Assembly (NCBI GenBank): GCA_002352285.1
Contig: DEIC01000108.1
Coordinates: 10,793-41,961 of the forward strand
Source: Alphaproteobacteria bacterium UBA2784
Lineage (GTDB): Bacteria; Pseudomonadota; Alphaproteobacteria; Micropepsales; Micropepsaceae
Direction of reading: 5' to 3'
DNA length: 31,169 nt
Below are positions 1 to 7,960 of the stretch, one piece after another. The translations under genes were made by a program, and so were the position numbers. The notes beneath the pieces were generated by a model. It did no database searches, was not told where the DNA came from, and saw nothing but the letters and a program-made list of their open reading frames with translations. How positions within the stretch are numbered: the stretch's first letter is position 1; every line of letters starts with the position of its first letter.

Positions 1-342
1 GAGGGCGGAATCGCCGTGATCGTAGCGCCGGTCGAGGTGCGGGCGCGCAGCGGCGGCTGGTCGCTGGCGGATCGCGATCGGCTTGCCATCGATGTGGCGC
101 AGGCTCTTGCCGGTGCTGGCTATGGCGATGCCGCGTTCACGCAGGTTATGGCGCCGCTGCAATGGGATGGTGGACTTGATGGCGCACGCGAACTTGCGCC
201 GCTTGCCATTGGCGGGCCTGCTGGCATCATTTCACTCAATCCTTTGTCAACGACCGGCGCAGGCAGTGCTGTGGCGGCGCGGGCGGCGGCATCCCTTCTT
301 TCTCTGACACTGGAGGCGGACGATGAACCCATCCGCCTTTGA
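1..342 (+). CDS. C-terminal fragment of a protein, possibly an FAD-dependent oxidoreductase
   Basis: The reading frame is open from base 1 and stops with TGA at 340-342, so the gene begins outside the window and only its last 113 residues are seen. The end of the protein (GGPAGIISLNPLSTTGAGS, followed by an Ala-rich helix) recalls the C-terminal FAD-contacting segment of phytoene-dehydrogenase-like oxidoreductases, where a 'G..L.G..T..G.G..G..G..AA' stretch precedes the last helix. The match is loose. The gene overlaps the next one, a clear FAD oxidoreductase, by 20 bases, so the two are probably in one operon and may be paralogous subunits. Family assignment is an inference; that a coding end is present is well supported by the frame and overlap. 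Confidence 0.5.
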   Translation, partial: EGGIAVIVAPVEVRARSGGWSLADRDRLAIDVAQALAGAGYGDAAFTQVMAPLQWDGGLDGARELAPLAIGGPAGIISLNPLSTTGAGSAVAARAAASLLSLTLEADDEPIRL

Positions 343-1879
343 CGTGCTGGTGATTGGTGGCGGACTTAACGGGCTTGTGGCGGCGATTACGCTGGCGCGC
401 GCGAAACGCCGCGTTGCGCTTATCGAAGCCGAAGCACGGCTGGGCGGGCGCATTGTCACCGAAGAAGTGAACGACGGGTTCAAGAGCGCGCTTTGCGTGC
501 ATGAGCTTGGCATGCTCGCGCCCAAGGTCGTCCAGTCATGCCGCCTGAAGAAGCACGGGCTTACCTTCACCGATACGCGTCTGCCTGCGATTGCGATGTC
601 GGCTGCCGGGCGACCGCTTGCGATCTCGCCGCTGCCCAAGCGCGCCATTGCCAGCATCGCCGCCTTATCGCAGCGCGATGCTGCGGCCTATGCGCAATTT
701 CTTTCTGATGCCGCCCGGCTAGCCCGTCTCATTCTTGGGGCGCGTAAAAAAGGCGTTTCGCTTGAGGGTGCGGTTGCGCGCGCAAGCCAGGCGGACAAAG
801 CGCTCTTTGATCTCTGGTCGCGGGCAGGCATTGCCGATCTGGCGGAACATCTTTTCGAGATGCCGTTGCTGCGCGGCTATCTGTGCTTTGAAGCCGTGCG
901 CGGCAACAATCTGCACCCGCGCACGCCGGGCACGCTGCTGGCGCTGGCGCTTGCACTCGCAGCGCGTCAACGCAACGCGGAGCATCGTCTGGGTGAGCCC
1001 AAGGGCGGCCCCGGCGGCCTGATTGCGGCGCTTGAGACGTCGGCGCGCGCACAGGGTGTCGTGGTGATGACGGGCGCGCCCATTGAGCGCCTTCTCGCCG
1101 AAGATGGCCGCATCATGGGGGCCGAGCTTGCTGACGGGCGCAGCCTCAGCGCGCCACATGTCATTGCCGCCATGGGCGCAGACGGGGCGCTGGGACAGCT
1201 TCTGGGGCATCGCCATCTTGAGGTCGAGACGTCGCGAGACTTGCGCGCGACGCATCCCCCGTCTGGCGCAGGAAAGGTTGTGCTGGCGCTGGACGCTGCG
1301 CCGAACTTTCGCGGCCTTGAGCCGGAGCAGTATCGCGCACGGCTCATCTTTGCGCCCGACATCTCAGCTGTTGAGGCGGCATCAGAGGCGTGCGCATCAG
1401 GCGCGCTTGCGGCTGAGCCGGTGTTTGAAGCGGTGATGCCCTCGGTGCGCGATCCGATGCTGACCGATGTGGGGCAGCACACGCTTTCGGTCATGGTGCC
1501 GTTCGTGCCGCATCGCGCTGATGAAGATGCCCATACCGCGCGTGATGCGCTGGCGCGCGCCGTGATGGCGCGGCTTTCGCCCATCGCGCCGGATGTGACC
1601 GATCACTCGGTGGGCGGGCAGGTGCTGACGCCCGCCGACCTTGCGGCGCGTTTCGGTGCGGCGGGATATCACTGGCAGAATGCGGCGCTTGATCTTTCCG
1701 CCTGCCTTTCAGGCGCGCGCGCCTTTGGCGTGACCCACAATGAGACCGGGATTGCCGGCCTTGTCCTTGCTGGTACGGACATGAGTGCGCTTGCCGGCGC
1801 GACCGGCCTTTCTGGCCGCCATGCCGCTAAATCCGTTCTGAAATCGAGCCAACCTGAAAAGACGACCCGCCATGGCTGA
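323..1879 (+). CDS. NAD(P)/FAD-dependent oxidoreductase, phytoene dehydrogenase/PYROXD2-like
   Basis: A 518-residue flavoprotein. The N-terminus is a Rossmann dinucleotide fold: beta strand FDVLVIGG, the GGGLNG loop at residues 12-17, then an acidic strand end (LIEAEARLGGRI, about 34-44) that binds the ribose of FAD. The C-terminus has the second FAD-contact motif (GLVLAGTDMSALAGATGLSG, about 484-503). Length and motif order fit the phytoene dehydrogenase-like/PYROXD2 group, which contains carotenoid desaturases but also many cytosolic members with unknown substrates. No carotenoid genes are nearby, so carotenoid synthesis is not indicated. The gene overlaps the preceding frame by 20 bases and the following GcvT-like gene by 8, implying translational coupling. 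Substrate is unknown. Confidence 0.8.
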   Translation: MNPSAFDVLVIGGGLNGLVAAITLARAKRRVALIEAEARLGGRIVTEEVNDGFKSALCVHELGMLAPKVVQSCRLKKHGLTFTDTRLPAIAMSAAGRPLAISPLPKRAIASIAALSQRDAAAYAQFLSDAARLARLILGARKKGVSLEGAVARASQADKALFDLWSRAGIADLAEHLFEMPLLRGYLCFEAVRGNNLHPRTPGTLLALALALAARQRNAEHRLGEPKGGPGGLIAALETSARAQGVVVMTGAPIERLLAEDGRIMGAELADGRSLSAPHVIAAMGADGALGQLLGHRHLEVETSRDLRATHPPSGAGKVVLALDAAPNFRGLEPEQYRARLIFAPDISAVEAASEACASGALAAEPVFEAVMPSVRDPMLTDVGQHTLSVMVPFVPHRADEDAHTARDALARAVMARLSPIAPDVTDHSVGGQVLTPADLAARFGAAGYHWQNAALDLSACLSGARAFGVTHNETGIAGLVLAGTDMSALAGATGLSGRHAAKSVLKSSQPEKTTRHG

Positions 1880-3002
1880 ACGCACGATCAACATTGCCCC
1901 CGTTGCCGCATCACCGCTGCACAGCCGTGTAGCCGAAGCAAATCGCGGCAATCGCTGGGTCACGATCAACGGCATGGCTGTTGCGCGCGCGACTGCGGGA
2001 CAGGGGCCGGAACGGCGTGCGCTTGCAACGGCGGCGGGGCTTTCTGACCTTTCGGCGACAGCGCGGTATCGCATCAGCGGCACAGGCGCGCGCGATTTCT
2101 GCACGCGCGTTTTTGCGCGGCCCGCAAACCATCTGCAGGCGGGCGGCGCGATGTTCAATTTCTGGTGCAACGGCCAGGGTCAGGTGATCGGCTTTGGCTG
2201 GCTGGCGGCGCTTGGCCCGGATGATTTTCTTCTCCTTGCCCACGCCCCCCACGATGACTGGTTCCATGATGCAGCGGACGGGCTTGGCGCTCAGGTGCAG
2301 TCCATCTCGGCGGATACGGGGGCGTTGTGGATCGAGGGTCCAAAGGCGGCAGAGCTGCTGGCGGCAGCAGGGCTCAATGACATTCCGGCGCCGGGCACTG
2401 TTTCGACCCATAACTGGCGCGGCATCGAGTTTGCGGCGCTGCGCAGCCGCGGGCCGCGTGGCCTTGCGCTTGTCGCGCCATCTGACGATGCGCCGGTGCT
2501 GTGGGACCGCTTGTTGCGCGCGGGTCAGACCCTTGGTGCGATCCCTGTTGGTCAGGCGGCGCTGGATGCAGCGCGGATTGCACGCGGTGATGTCTGCCTT
2601 CACGCTGATGCCGCGATGCTTGCAGGTGATGTCAATGCGTTTTCGCTCGGTATCGACCATTTGATGGGCGCAGGCGGCGGCCATTTCAACGGCAAGCGCG
2701 CGACGGGGCGCATGGCGCGCAAGGAGAGCCGCCTCGTTCAGCTGGAAATCGATGCCGCCGTGGAAGACCCGCGCCTTGTGGCGGTTGAGCTGAAGGGGGA
2801 GGTGGTCGGGTTCCTCACCTCGGCCATGGTTGACGGGTTTGCGCCCGTCAGCCTGGCGCTCGCCCACGTGCGGGCGGATCTGGCCGAGGCGGGCCGCAGC
2901 CTGACCGCGCGGATCGGACGGATTGAGCGCGGTAACCTTGTGCCGACCCGCGTTCCGGCGCGGGTGCGCCTTGTGCCACGGGCCGTCCGGGCGGCGGCCT
3001 GA
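1872..3002 (+). CDS. GcvT-like aminomethyltransferase family protein
   Basis: A 376-residue protein of the GcvT/YgfZ/sarcosine oxidase folate-binding family. Residues 56-80 (GLSDLSATARYRISG, then GARDFC) match the family signature in which a strand 'D.S..G...v.G.da..fl' precedes the tetrahydrofolate pocket, and the C-terminal barrel-like part (about 285-376) is also typical. It is shorter in charged folate residues than true glycine-cleavage T protein and no gcvH or gcvP is nearby, so it is unlikely to be GcvT itself. It starts with ATG inside the end of the FAD oxidoreductase gene. FAD dehydrogenase plus GcvT-type domain is the combination found in dimethylglycine and sarcosine dehydrogenases, so a joint demethylase-like role is possible but unproven. 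Confidence 0.75.
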   Translation: MAERTINIAPVAASPLHSRVAEANRGNRWVTINGMAVARATAGQGPERRALATAAGLSDLSATARYRISGTGARDFCTRVFARPANHLQAGGAMFNFWCNGQGQVIGFGWLAALGPDDFLLLAHAPHDDWFHDAADGLGAQVQSISADTGALWIEGPKAAELLAAAGLNDIPAPGTVSTHNWRGIEFAALRSRGPRGLALVAPSDDAPVLWDRLLRAGQTLGAIPVGQAALDAARIARGDVCLHADAAMLAGDVNAFSLGIDHLMGAGGGHFNGKRATGRMARKESRLVQLEIDAAVEDPRLVAVELKGEVVGFLTSAMVDGFAPVSLALAHVRADLAEAGRSLTARIGRIERGNLVPTRVPARVRLVPRAVRAAA

Positions 3003-3092
3003 TCGTCACCGATTTCGCGCCGGATTTGGGTGGGGTGCGCGTTAAACATTTTGGTGGAGTGCGGCCTCGGGCGAGAGTTTGATCGCGAGGCC

Positions 3093-3243
3093 CTTCAACC
3101 TCCTCCGCAAACTGGTTTGCGGGGGAGGTCGGATTTGAGTGAGCACCGCGAGCTCAAATCCGGGTGGGGGCCGTCTTTTCTGCTGTTCCCCCACCCGATC
3201 CGCAAGCGCGGATCGTGCCTCCCCCGCGAAGGCGGAGGAGGCG
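3093..3243. repeat. Intergenic structured repeat, copy A
   Basis: About 150 bases lying in the 320-base gap between the GcvT-like gene and the ECF sigma gene. It is closely patterned on copy B at 15463-15618. Order: stem CCTCCGCAAA/TTTGCGGGGGAGG (3102-3127); stem GGATTTGAG/CTCAAATCC (3131-3161); GGGTGGGGG pairing with CCCCCACCC; stem CGATCCGC-AAGC-GCGGATCG (3197-3215); and a final CCTCC...GGAGG stem. The outermost CCTCCTCCGC (3099-3108) is an exact inverted match of GCGGAGGAGG (3232-3241). The left edge CTTCAACCTCC is the inverted form of the right edge of copy B. The rest of the gap (3003-3092 and 3244-3322) shows no gene; it must hold the sigma gene promoter, which I could not place. Confidence 0.8.
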
Positions 3244-3322
3244 TAAAGAATGTTGCGTTTGAAGTTTCTGGCGGGGTGATCTGTTCCGCCGGGTCATAGA
3301 TTGAAAGGGGCGCGCCGACTGC

Positions 3323-3916
3323 ATGGTCGTTGATCCCGACGGTGAACTTGTCCAGCGCATTGCTGAGGGCGATGCGGTGGCGGCGCGTGCGCTGATGGCG
3401 CGTCATTTGCCGCGTGTGCTGTCGCTGGCGCGCCGGATGCTGGGCAATGCCGCTGATGCCGAGGATGTGGCGCAGGAGACATTCCTGCGTGCCTGGAACT
3501 CTGCGGCCAGATGGCGGCCCGGGCAGGCCAAGTTCGAGACCTGGCTGCATCGTGTCGCGATCAACCAGTGCTATGACCGGTTGCGCAAAAGGCGCGGCGT
3601 TGCCCTTGACGATATTGCTGACCCTGTTGATCCCGGCCCCCCGCCGGGTTCTGCCCTTGAGACCAGTGACACGATCAAGGCGGTAGAGGCAGCGCTTGCG
3701 CGTCTGCCCGAACGCCAGCGGGCCGCCATTGTGCTCTGCCACTATGACGGCCAAAGCAACATTGCAGCGGCGGAGACGCTTGGCATCAGCGTTGATGCTC
3801 TTGAATCGCTTCTGGCACGCGGGCGGCGTGCCTTGAGAGAGATGCTTTCGGGATTTGTGCGCGGGGACGCGCAAGATGAACCCGGCAGCACAAGGAAGAG
3901 GAAAGCAGGCCCATGA
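3323..3916 (+). CDS. ECF-type RNA polymerase sigma factor
   Basis: A 197-residue sigma-70 family protein of extracytoplasmic-function type. Region 2 spans about residues 25-92, with the core-binding and -10-melting stretch DAEDVAQETFLRAW (45-58) and FETWLHRVAINQCYDRLRKR (71-90). Region 4 spans about 118-172, with RLPERQRAAIVLCHYDG and the helix-turn-helix AAAETLGISVDALESLLARG that reads the -35 element. Regions 1.1, 1.2 and 3 are missing, as expected for ECF factors. The stop overlaps the next start as ATGA, and that gene overlaps the third the same way, so the sigma factor is made together with a membrane protein and a membrane-anchored sensor that probably restrain it. An AAGGGG run lies 12 bases upstream of the ATG. 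Confidence 0.92.
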   Translation: MVVDPDGELVQRIAEGDAVAARALMARHLPRVLSLARRMLGNAADAEDVAQETFLRAWNSAARWRPGQAKFETWLHRVAINQCYDRLRKRRGVALDDIADPVDPGPPPGSALETSDTIKAVEAALARLPERQRAAIVLCHYDGQSNIAAAETLGISVDALESLLARGRRALREMLSGFVRGDAQDEPGSTRKRKAGP

Positions 3917-4377
3917 ACTTTGAACGGTTTGCCGCGATGGTGGAGGCCTATGGCGGTGCGCCTGACCGCTGGCCGGGCGCAGAGCGCGAGGCGGCCGAGG
4001 CGCTTTTGGCGACAGAGCCACAGGCGCGCGCGCTTTTGCGCGAGGCGCTTGCGCTGGACCAGCTGCTCGACGCCGTGCCGTCCCCTGCCGTCAGTGCCGC
4101 GTTGACGGGGCGCATTCTGGCGTCGCTGCCCGAAAGGCGCCGGGGCCTTCGCGCCGTGCTTGCCGAACTGATGCCCGGTCGGCCTGTTTGGCAGCCGCTT
4201 GCCGGATTTGCCTTTGCCCTTGTGATGGGGGTGGGGGTGGGCGTGCTGTGGCCCGTCAGTGCGCCCTATGCGCCGGGCGCCGACAGCGAAAGCGCGCTGA
4301 TGGCCGAGGATGAAAATCTCTTTTTCAACAGCGGGTTCGGGCTTGAAGATGATCTTTCCAGTGAGGATCAAACATGA
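3913..4377 (+). CDS. Single-pass membrane protein, probable anti-sigma factor
   Basis: A 154-residue protein with a cytoplasmic-looking, charged, helical N-terminal half, one hydrophobic segment (about residues 95-113, PLAGFAFALVMGVGVGVLWP) and a short acidic C-terminal tail. The opening pattern EAYGGAPDRWPGAEREAAEALL is, as far as I recall, common in small alphaproteobacterial proteins encoded beside ECF sigma genes. There is no HxxxCxxC zinc-binding anti-sigma motif. Location between an ECF sigma gene and a periplasmic sensor gene, with 4-base overlaps on both sides, mirrors the cnrYXH arrangement in which CnrY is a small single-pass anti-sigma factor. The anti-sigma role is inferred from architecture and position, not from detectable sequence similarity. 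Confidence 0.7.
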   Translation: MNFERFAAMVEAYGGAPDRWPGAEREAAEALLATEPQARALLREALALDQLLDAVPSPAVSAALTGRILASLPERRRGLRAVLAELMPGRPVWQPLAGFAFALVMGVGVGVLWPVSAPYAPGADSESALMAEDENLFFNSGFGLEDDLSSEDQT

Positions 4378-4946
4378 GTGACATGACGCAACCCATGCCG
4401 ATGCGGCCGCGCCGCCGCTGGCTGCTTTTTGTGTCGCTGGCCCTCAACCTTTTCCTGCTGGGGGTGGTTGTCACCGGCACGCTGATCAACTGGCAGAACC
4501 GGGCGCTTGGGCTTGGCGGCGGCCCCAACCCGTTTTCGCCGCGCGCGATTGCCGAAGCGGTTCCAGAACCGGAACGCGCCATGGCCCAAGCCATCGCGGA
4601 GGCTGACCGGCCGGAACAGCGTGAGGCGCTGCGCGAAGTCCGCCGCGCCCGCATGGCGGTTTACCGGTTGCTGGATGAACCCTTTGATCGTGCCAAGCTG
4701 GAAGCCGCGCTCGCCCGCATGCGTGAGGCTGATGCCCAGCTCGCCATCAGCGGGCAGGACACAGTGCTGCGCATGCTGGAGGCGCTGTCGCCAGAGTCAC
4801 GTGCGGCCGTCGCCGCCCATATCCGTGAGGGGGCGCGCGAGCGGTTCCGTGACCGTCGTGGGCGCGGGCCGCGCGGACCAATGGACGCGCCGCCAGAAGA
4901 AACAACCGATGATCCAGAACCGCCGCCGCCGCCTTCGGGGCCCTAG
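4374..4946 (+). CDS. Membrane-anchored CpxP/Spy/CnrX-like periplasmic sensor
   Basis: A 190-residue protein with a basic N-terminus (RPRRRW), one membrane segment (about 16-36) and a periplasmic helical region (about 54-160) of the heavy-metal-resistance/Spy-like type: REALREVRRARMAVYRLLDEP, then FDRAKLEAALARMREADAQL, then a helix ending near residue 160. It finishes with a Pro/Glu-rich tail (PPEETTDDPEPPPPPSGP). The family includes CnrX, ZraP, CpxP and Spy, which sense metals or envelope damage. This member has no Cys and only one His (residue 149), so the His-rich metal site of CnrX is missing and envelope stress or protein sensing is as likely as metal sensing. It is the third gene of the ECF operon. 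Confidence 0.8.
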   Translation: MSDMTQPMPMRPRRRWLLFVSLALNLFLLGVVVTGTLINWQNRALGLGGGPNPFSPRAIAEAVPEPERAMAQAIAEADRPEQREALREVRRARMAVYRLLDEPFDRAKLEAALARMREADAQLAISGQDTVLRMLEALSPESRAAVAAHIREGARERFRDRRGRGPRGPMDAPPEETTDDPEPPPPPSGP

Positions 4947-5016
4947 CGCAACGTCACGCCGGACGTTCTGCGACAAGGTTCTTGCGTGAGGCCAGCGGCG
5001 GCTCTAGGGGTGCCTT

Positions 5017-6357
5017 ATGCAGAAAGAGGCCCCAGCCGCCGCACCGCCCAAGCGCAGCCTGTTGCGCCGGATGTTCACGCCGGTCGCGCAAGGCCAGCCT
5101 GGCGATGGCCCGACATCACCGAAGGACCGGCGCAAAGCCTTTCAGATCCTTTTCTTCTCGCTTGTATGCATGGGCGTTGGCCAATCGCTGATGTTTGCGA
5201 TCCTGCCGCCCGTCTCGCGCCAGCTGGGATTGAGCGAAACGGAAGTCGGCGCGATTTTCGCCATCTCGGCGACGATCTGGGTTTTCACCTCGGGCTTCTG
5301 GGGCCATCGCAGCGATCATTGGGGCCGGCGGCCGCTGATCATCATGGGGCTGATGGCCTTTGCGATATCGACGGCGCTCTTTGCAACCGTGGTGCAGTTG
5401 GGCCTTTTGGGCATCATTGCCGGGTTCTGGGTCATCTATCCGCTATTGGTCGCCTCGCGCTCGATCTACGGGATTTTCGGATCGGGCGCGCATCCGGCAG
5501 CCCAGGGCTATATCGCGGATCGCACTTCGCCTTCGGAGCGCACGGAAGCGGTTTCCACATTGTCGGCGGCGTTTGGTCTTGGCACCACGGTCGGGCCGGG
5601 CATTGGGGCTGCGCTTGTCGTGTTCGGCTTTGTTGCGCCGCTTTACTTCGTCGCGTTCATTGCGGCGTGCTCGGCCTTTGCGATCTGGCGCTTTCTGCCA
5701 GAGCGCACACGGCCCAGCGAACGCGAGCGGCCCAAGCGGCTTTCAGTGTTTGACCGGCGGGTCTTTCCTTTCATCATCGCCAATGTGCTTCTGGGCACGG
5801 CGGGCGCCATTCCCATTCAGACCGTCTCGTTCCTGTTCATGGATGTGCTGCAGCTTGATACCGACAACGCCATCCAGTTTACCGGCGTCGGGTTGATGGC
5901 GTCGTCGGTTGCCGCGCTTTTCGCGCAGCTGGTGCTGGTGCAGCGGTTCCGCCTGACGAGCGATTTCCTGTTGCGCTGGGGCGTCATCGTTGCGTTTGCG
6001 TCGAGTGTGCTGTTCGTTGTTGGCAACACATTCGGATTGCTGGTGGCGGCGCTGGTGCTGTCGGGTCTTGGCTTCGGACTGGCGCGGCCCGGCATTTCAG
6101 CGGCGGCATCACTGTCAGTCGGGCATGACCAGCAGGGTGCGGTGGCGGGCCTGACAGGTGCTGCGGGTGCTGCGGGTTTCATCTTTGCGCCGCTGATCGG
6201 CAATCCGCTTTACGAGACCATGGGTCCGCACGCGCCCTATGTGCTTTCTGCGATCCTGATCCTTGTGCTCGCGATCTTCATTGTGCTGACCCCACGGCTG
6301 CGCACAGCGCATGCCAAACCATCGTCAGACGTTGAAACGAGCGTTCCCGAAAGCTGA
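5017..6357 (+). CDS. MFS transporter, drug-proton antiporter (DHA1/TetA-like) type
   Basis: A 446-residue inner-membrane protein with about 12 hydrophobic helices after a 45-residue polar, Pro-rich cytoplasmic N-terminus. The loop between helices 2 and 3 holds the major facilitator motif A, here GFWGHRSDHWGRRPL (about residues 93-107), which fits the DHA1 export group. A shorter copy-like motif follows in the second half (RFRLTSDFLLRWG), and the central loop RTRPSERERPKRLSVFD is charged, as usual between the two six-helix bundles. The region PAAQGYIADRTSPSERTEAVS is typical of the fifth helix of TetA-like exporters. The substrate cannot be read from sequence. The stop lies 2 bases from the stop of the convergent transglycosylase gene. 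The ATG at 5017 is preceded by a weak AGGGG. Confidence 0.88.
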   Translation: MQKEAPAAAPPKRSLLRRMFTPVAQGQPGDGPTSPKDRRKAFQILFFSLVCMGVGQSLMFAILPPVSRQLGLSETEVGAIFAISATIWVFTSGFWGHRSDHWGRRPLIIMGLMAFAISTALFATVVQLGLLGIIAGFWVIYPLLVASRSIYGIFGSGAHPAAQGYIADRTSPSERTEAVSTLSAAFGLGTTVGPGIGAALVVFGFVAPLYFVAFIAACSAFAIWRFLPERTRPSERERPKRLSVFDRRVFPFIIANVLLGTAGAIPIQTVSFLFMDVLQLDTDNAIQFTGVGLMASSVAALFAQLVLVQRFRLTSDFLLRWGVIVAFASSVLFVVGNTFGLLVAALVLSGLGFGLARPGISAAASLSVGHDQQGAVAGLTGAAGAAGFIFAPLIGNPLYETMGPHAPYVLSAILILVLAIFIVLTPRLRTAHAKPSSDVETSVPES

Positions 6358-6359
6358 GA

Positions 6360-7640
6360 TCAGCTGGCGCGCATCTGTTCCAGAATGGCCAGCGTCGGAT
6401 AGCCGTCAGGAATGATGCCGACCGACAATTGCCATTCGCGCAGGGCAGCGCGGGTGCGCTTGCCGATCACGCCATCAGGTGTGCCGACCGGAAAGCCAAG
6501 CCGGTTCAGCTCGCGCTGCAGTTCCTTGCGCTGATCGATGGAAAGAACCGGCTCATCCACCGGCCATGATCCGGCAATCGCAGCGCCACCCGATATCCGA
6601 TCCGACAGATAGCCCACGGCAAGGCCATAGGATGTCGAGTTGTTGTATTTCAGGATGGTGCGGAAATTGTTGAAGACGATGAAGGCGGCGCCACGATGGC
6701 CTGCAGGCAGGAGGATCGACGCGCTGTCGGTTGCCGCAAGGCCGGGGCCGGAAAGTGTTGCGCCGTTCATGCGCGTGACGCCCTGTGCAATCCAGTGGGA
6801 GAGGGGACGCTCCACCGTAATGTCGGCGGTCTCATAGGCAAAGCTGCGCGGCAGCTTTACCTCAAAGCCCCAGGGCTGACCCGTCTTCCAGCCATGAGCT
6901 GACAGATAGTTTGCGGTTGACGAAAACACGTCATCCAGTGACGTCCAGATATCTCGCTTGCCATCGCCATTGCCGTCACGCGCATGGACCAGGAACGTGC
7001 TCGGCATGAACTGGGTGTGGCCCATCGCGCCAGCCCATGAGCCCATCATGCCGCTGGCGCTGATGTCGTGCGCATCGACAATTTTCAATGCCGCAATCAG
7101 TTCGCTGCGCCAGAAATCCGCGCGGCGGCCCTTCCAGCCCAGCGTTGCCAGCGACTCGATCACATTGAAGCCGCCCAGATTGCCGCCGTAATCGGTCTCA
7201 AGGCCCCAAATCGCGATGATGACATCGGGATCAACACCATAGCGGCGGGCCGCGCCCTCGACCTGTCCGCGCCAGCTTGCGCGCATGGCCGCGCCATCGG
7301 CGATGCGGCGCTCTGATACGGCGTTGGCGAGATAGACCCAGACGGGGCGCGTGAATTCCGGCTGATCGGCGTCGAGTTCCATCACGCGCGTATTGGGCAC
7401 AAGTCCGGTCAAGGCGGATTGTGCCGCCTCGGCCGACACACCCTCGGCCATCGCGCGGGCCTTCATCTCTTCGAGATAGGCTTCGAATGACCCCGTCGGC
7501 AGGGATGGTGGCACCACCTGACCTGAGGTTGCGGTCGCCTCGGGCGTCACCGTTGAAACCGGGCGCTCTGGCCCGGCTGTACCGCAGGCCACAACCGCCA
7601 GAGACGCCGCCGCGAGCACGGCCACCGCACCAGACTTCAT
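6360..7640 (-). CDS. Lytic murein transglycosylase B-family lipoprotein with peptidoglycan-binding domain
   Basis: A 426-residue lipoprotein that should cut the glycan strands of peptidoglycan, forming 1,6-anhydro-MurNAc ends. The signal peptide ends in a lipobox VVAC with lipidated Cys19. The SLT_2/MltB catalytic domain covers about residues 50-345; the catalytic acid is Glu148 in IAIWGLETDYGGN, and GMMGSWAGAMGHTQFMPST is the family substrate-groove motif. The last 60 residues (LQRELNRLGFPVGTPDG, IGKRTRAALREWQ) are a type 1 peptidoglycan-binding domain. The gene overlaps the upstream 107-residue membrane protein gene by 4 bases, so the two are co-translated. It converges on the MFS gene with almost no spacer and no visible intrinsic terminator. 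Confidence 0.92.
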   Translation of the reverse strand: MKSGAVAVLAAASLAVVACGTAGPERPVSTVTPEATATSGQVVPPSLPTGSFEAYLEEMKARAMAEGVSAEAAQSALTGLVPNTRVMELDADQPEFTRPVWVYLANAVSERRIADGAAMRASWRGQVEGAARRYGVDPDVIIAIWGLETDYGGNLGGFNVIESLATLGWKGRRADFWRSELIAALKIVDAHDISASGMMGSWAGAMGHTQFMPSTFLVHARDGNGDGKRDIWTSLDDVFSSTANYLSAHGWKTGQPWGFEVKLPRSFAYETADITVERPLSHWIAQGVTRMNGATLSGPGLAATDSASILLPAGHRGAAFIVFNNFRTILKYNNSTSYGLAVGYLSDRISGGAAIAGSWPVDEPVLSIDQRKELQRELNRLGFPVGTPDGVIGKRTRAALREWQLSVGIIPDGYPTLAILEQMRAS

Positions 7641-7960
7641 GTCAGCGTCTCCCCGTTTTGGGCGGACATTTGGGTTGGCAGAGGGATGGGCGCTTCGCCA
7701 TACCTGCCACCAAAGCGCTTGCCCGAGCCCAGTGTCAGCAGGTGGACCACCATAACGAGAACCGCAACCAAGGCTGCAAACTGGACAATCGTGTAGTTGA
7801 GCACGCGCGCCTTCAGCGGTTCGGACGGCTTCTCACCCTGCCAGCGCGCCAGAAAGAAGATGCCAAGAGCCAGAACCGCCCCGCCAAGGGTCAGCCACCA
7901 TTCCAGCGAGCCATCCGGCTGCATTTCGGGATGAATACGGTCAACGCGGGGGCCATCCAT
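7637..7960 (-). CDS. Small two-helix membrane protein of unknown function
   Basis: A 107-residue protein with two hydrophobic segments, about residues 19-38 (EWWLTLGGAVLALGIFFLAR) and 57-77 (YTIVQFAALVAVLVMVVHLL), joined by a short basic/acidic loop, and with a polar Gly/Pro-rich tail. I do not recognise the family. It lies directly upstream of the lytic transglycosylase gene and overlaps it by the ATGA arrangement, so it should be co-expressed with a cell-wall enzyme and may help place it or act on the same envelope process; this is inference from gene order only. The predicted product has no Cys or His cluster that would suggest a cofactor. Confidence 0.75.
   Translation of the reverse strand: MDGPRVDRIHPEMQPDGSLEWWLTLGGAVLALGIFFLARWQGEKPSEPLKARVLNYTIVQFAALVAVLVMVVHLLTLGSGKRFGGRYGEAPIPLPTQMSAQNGETLT

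Noticed and set aside
1911..2867. 318-codon minus-strand frame inside the GcvT-like gene
   Set aside because: Arg/His/Cys-rich composition typical of antisense shadows in high-GC DNA; the plus frame matches a known family.
3030..3299. Open frame of 89 codons over repeat copy A
   Set aside because: Most of it is the repeat itself; no homologous frame is kept in copy B.
3095..4021. 308-codon minus-strand frame crossing repeat copy A and the ECF sigma gene
   Set aside because: It runs through a repeat and a certain sigma factor gene and has shadow-type composition.
4949..4972. AACGTC/GACGTT inverted repeat after the ECF operon as a terminator
   Set aside because: Six-base stem without a following T-run; too weak to call.
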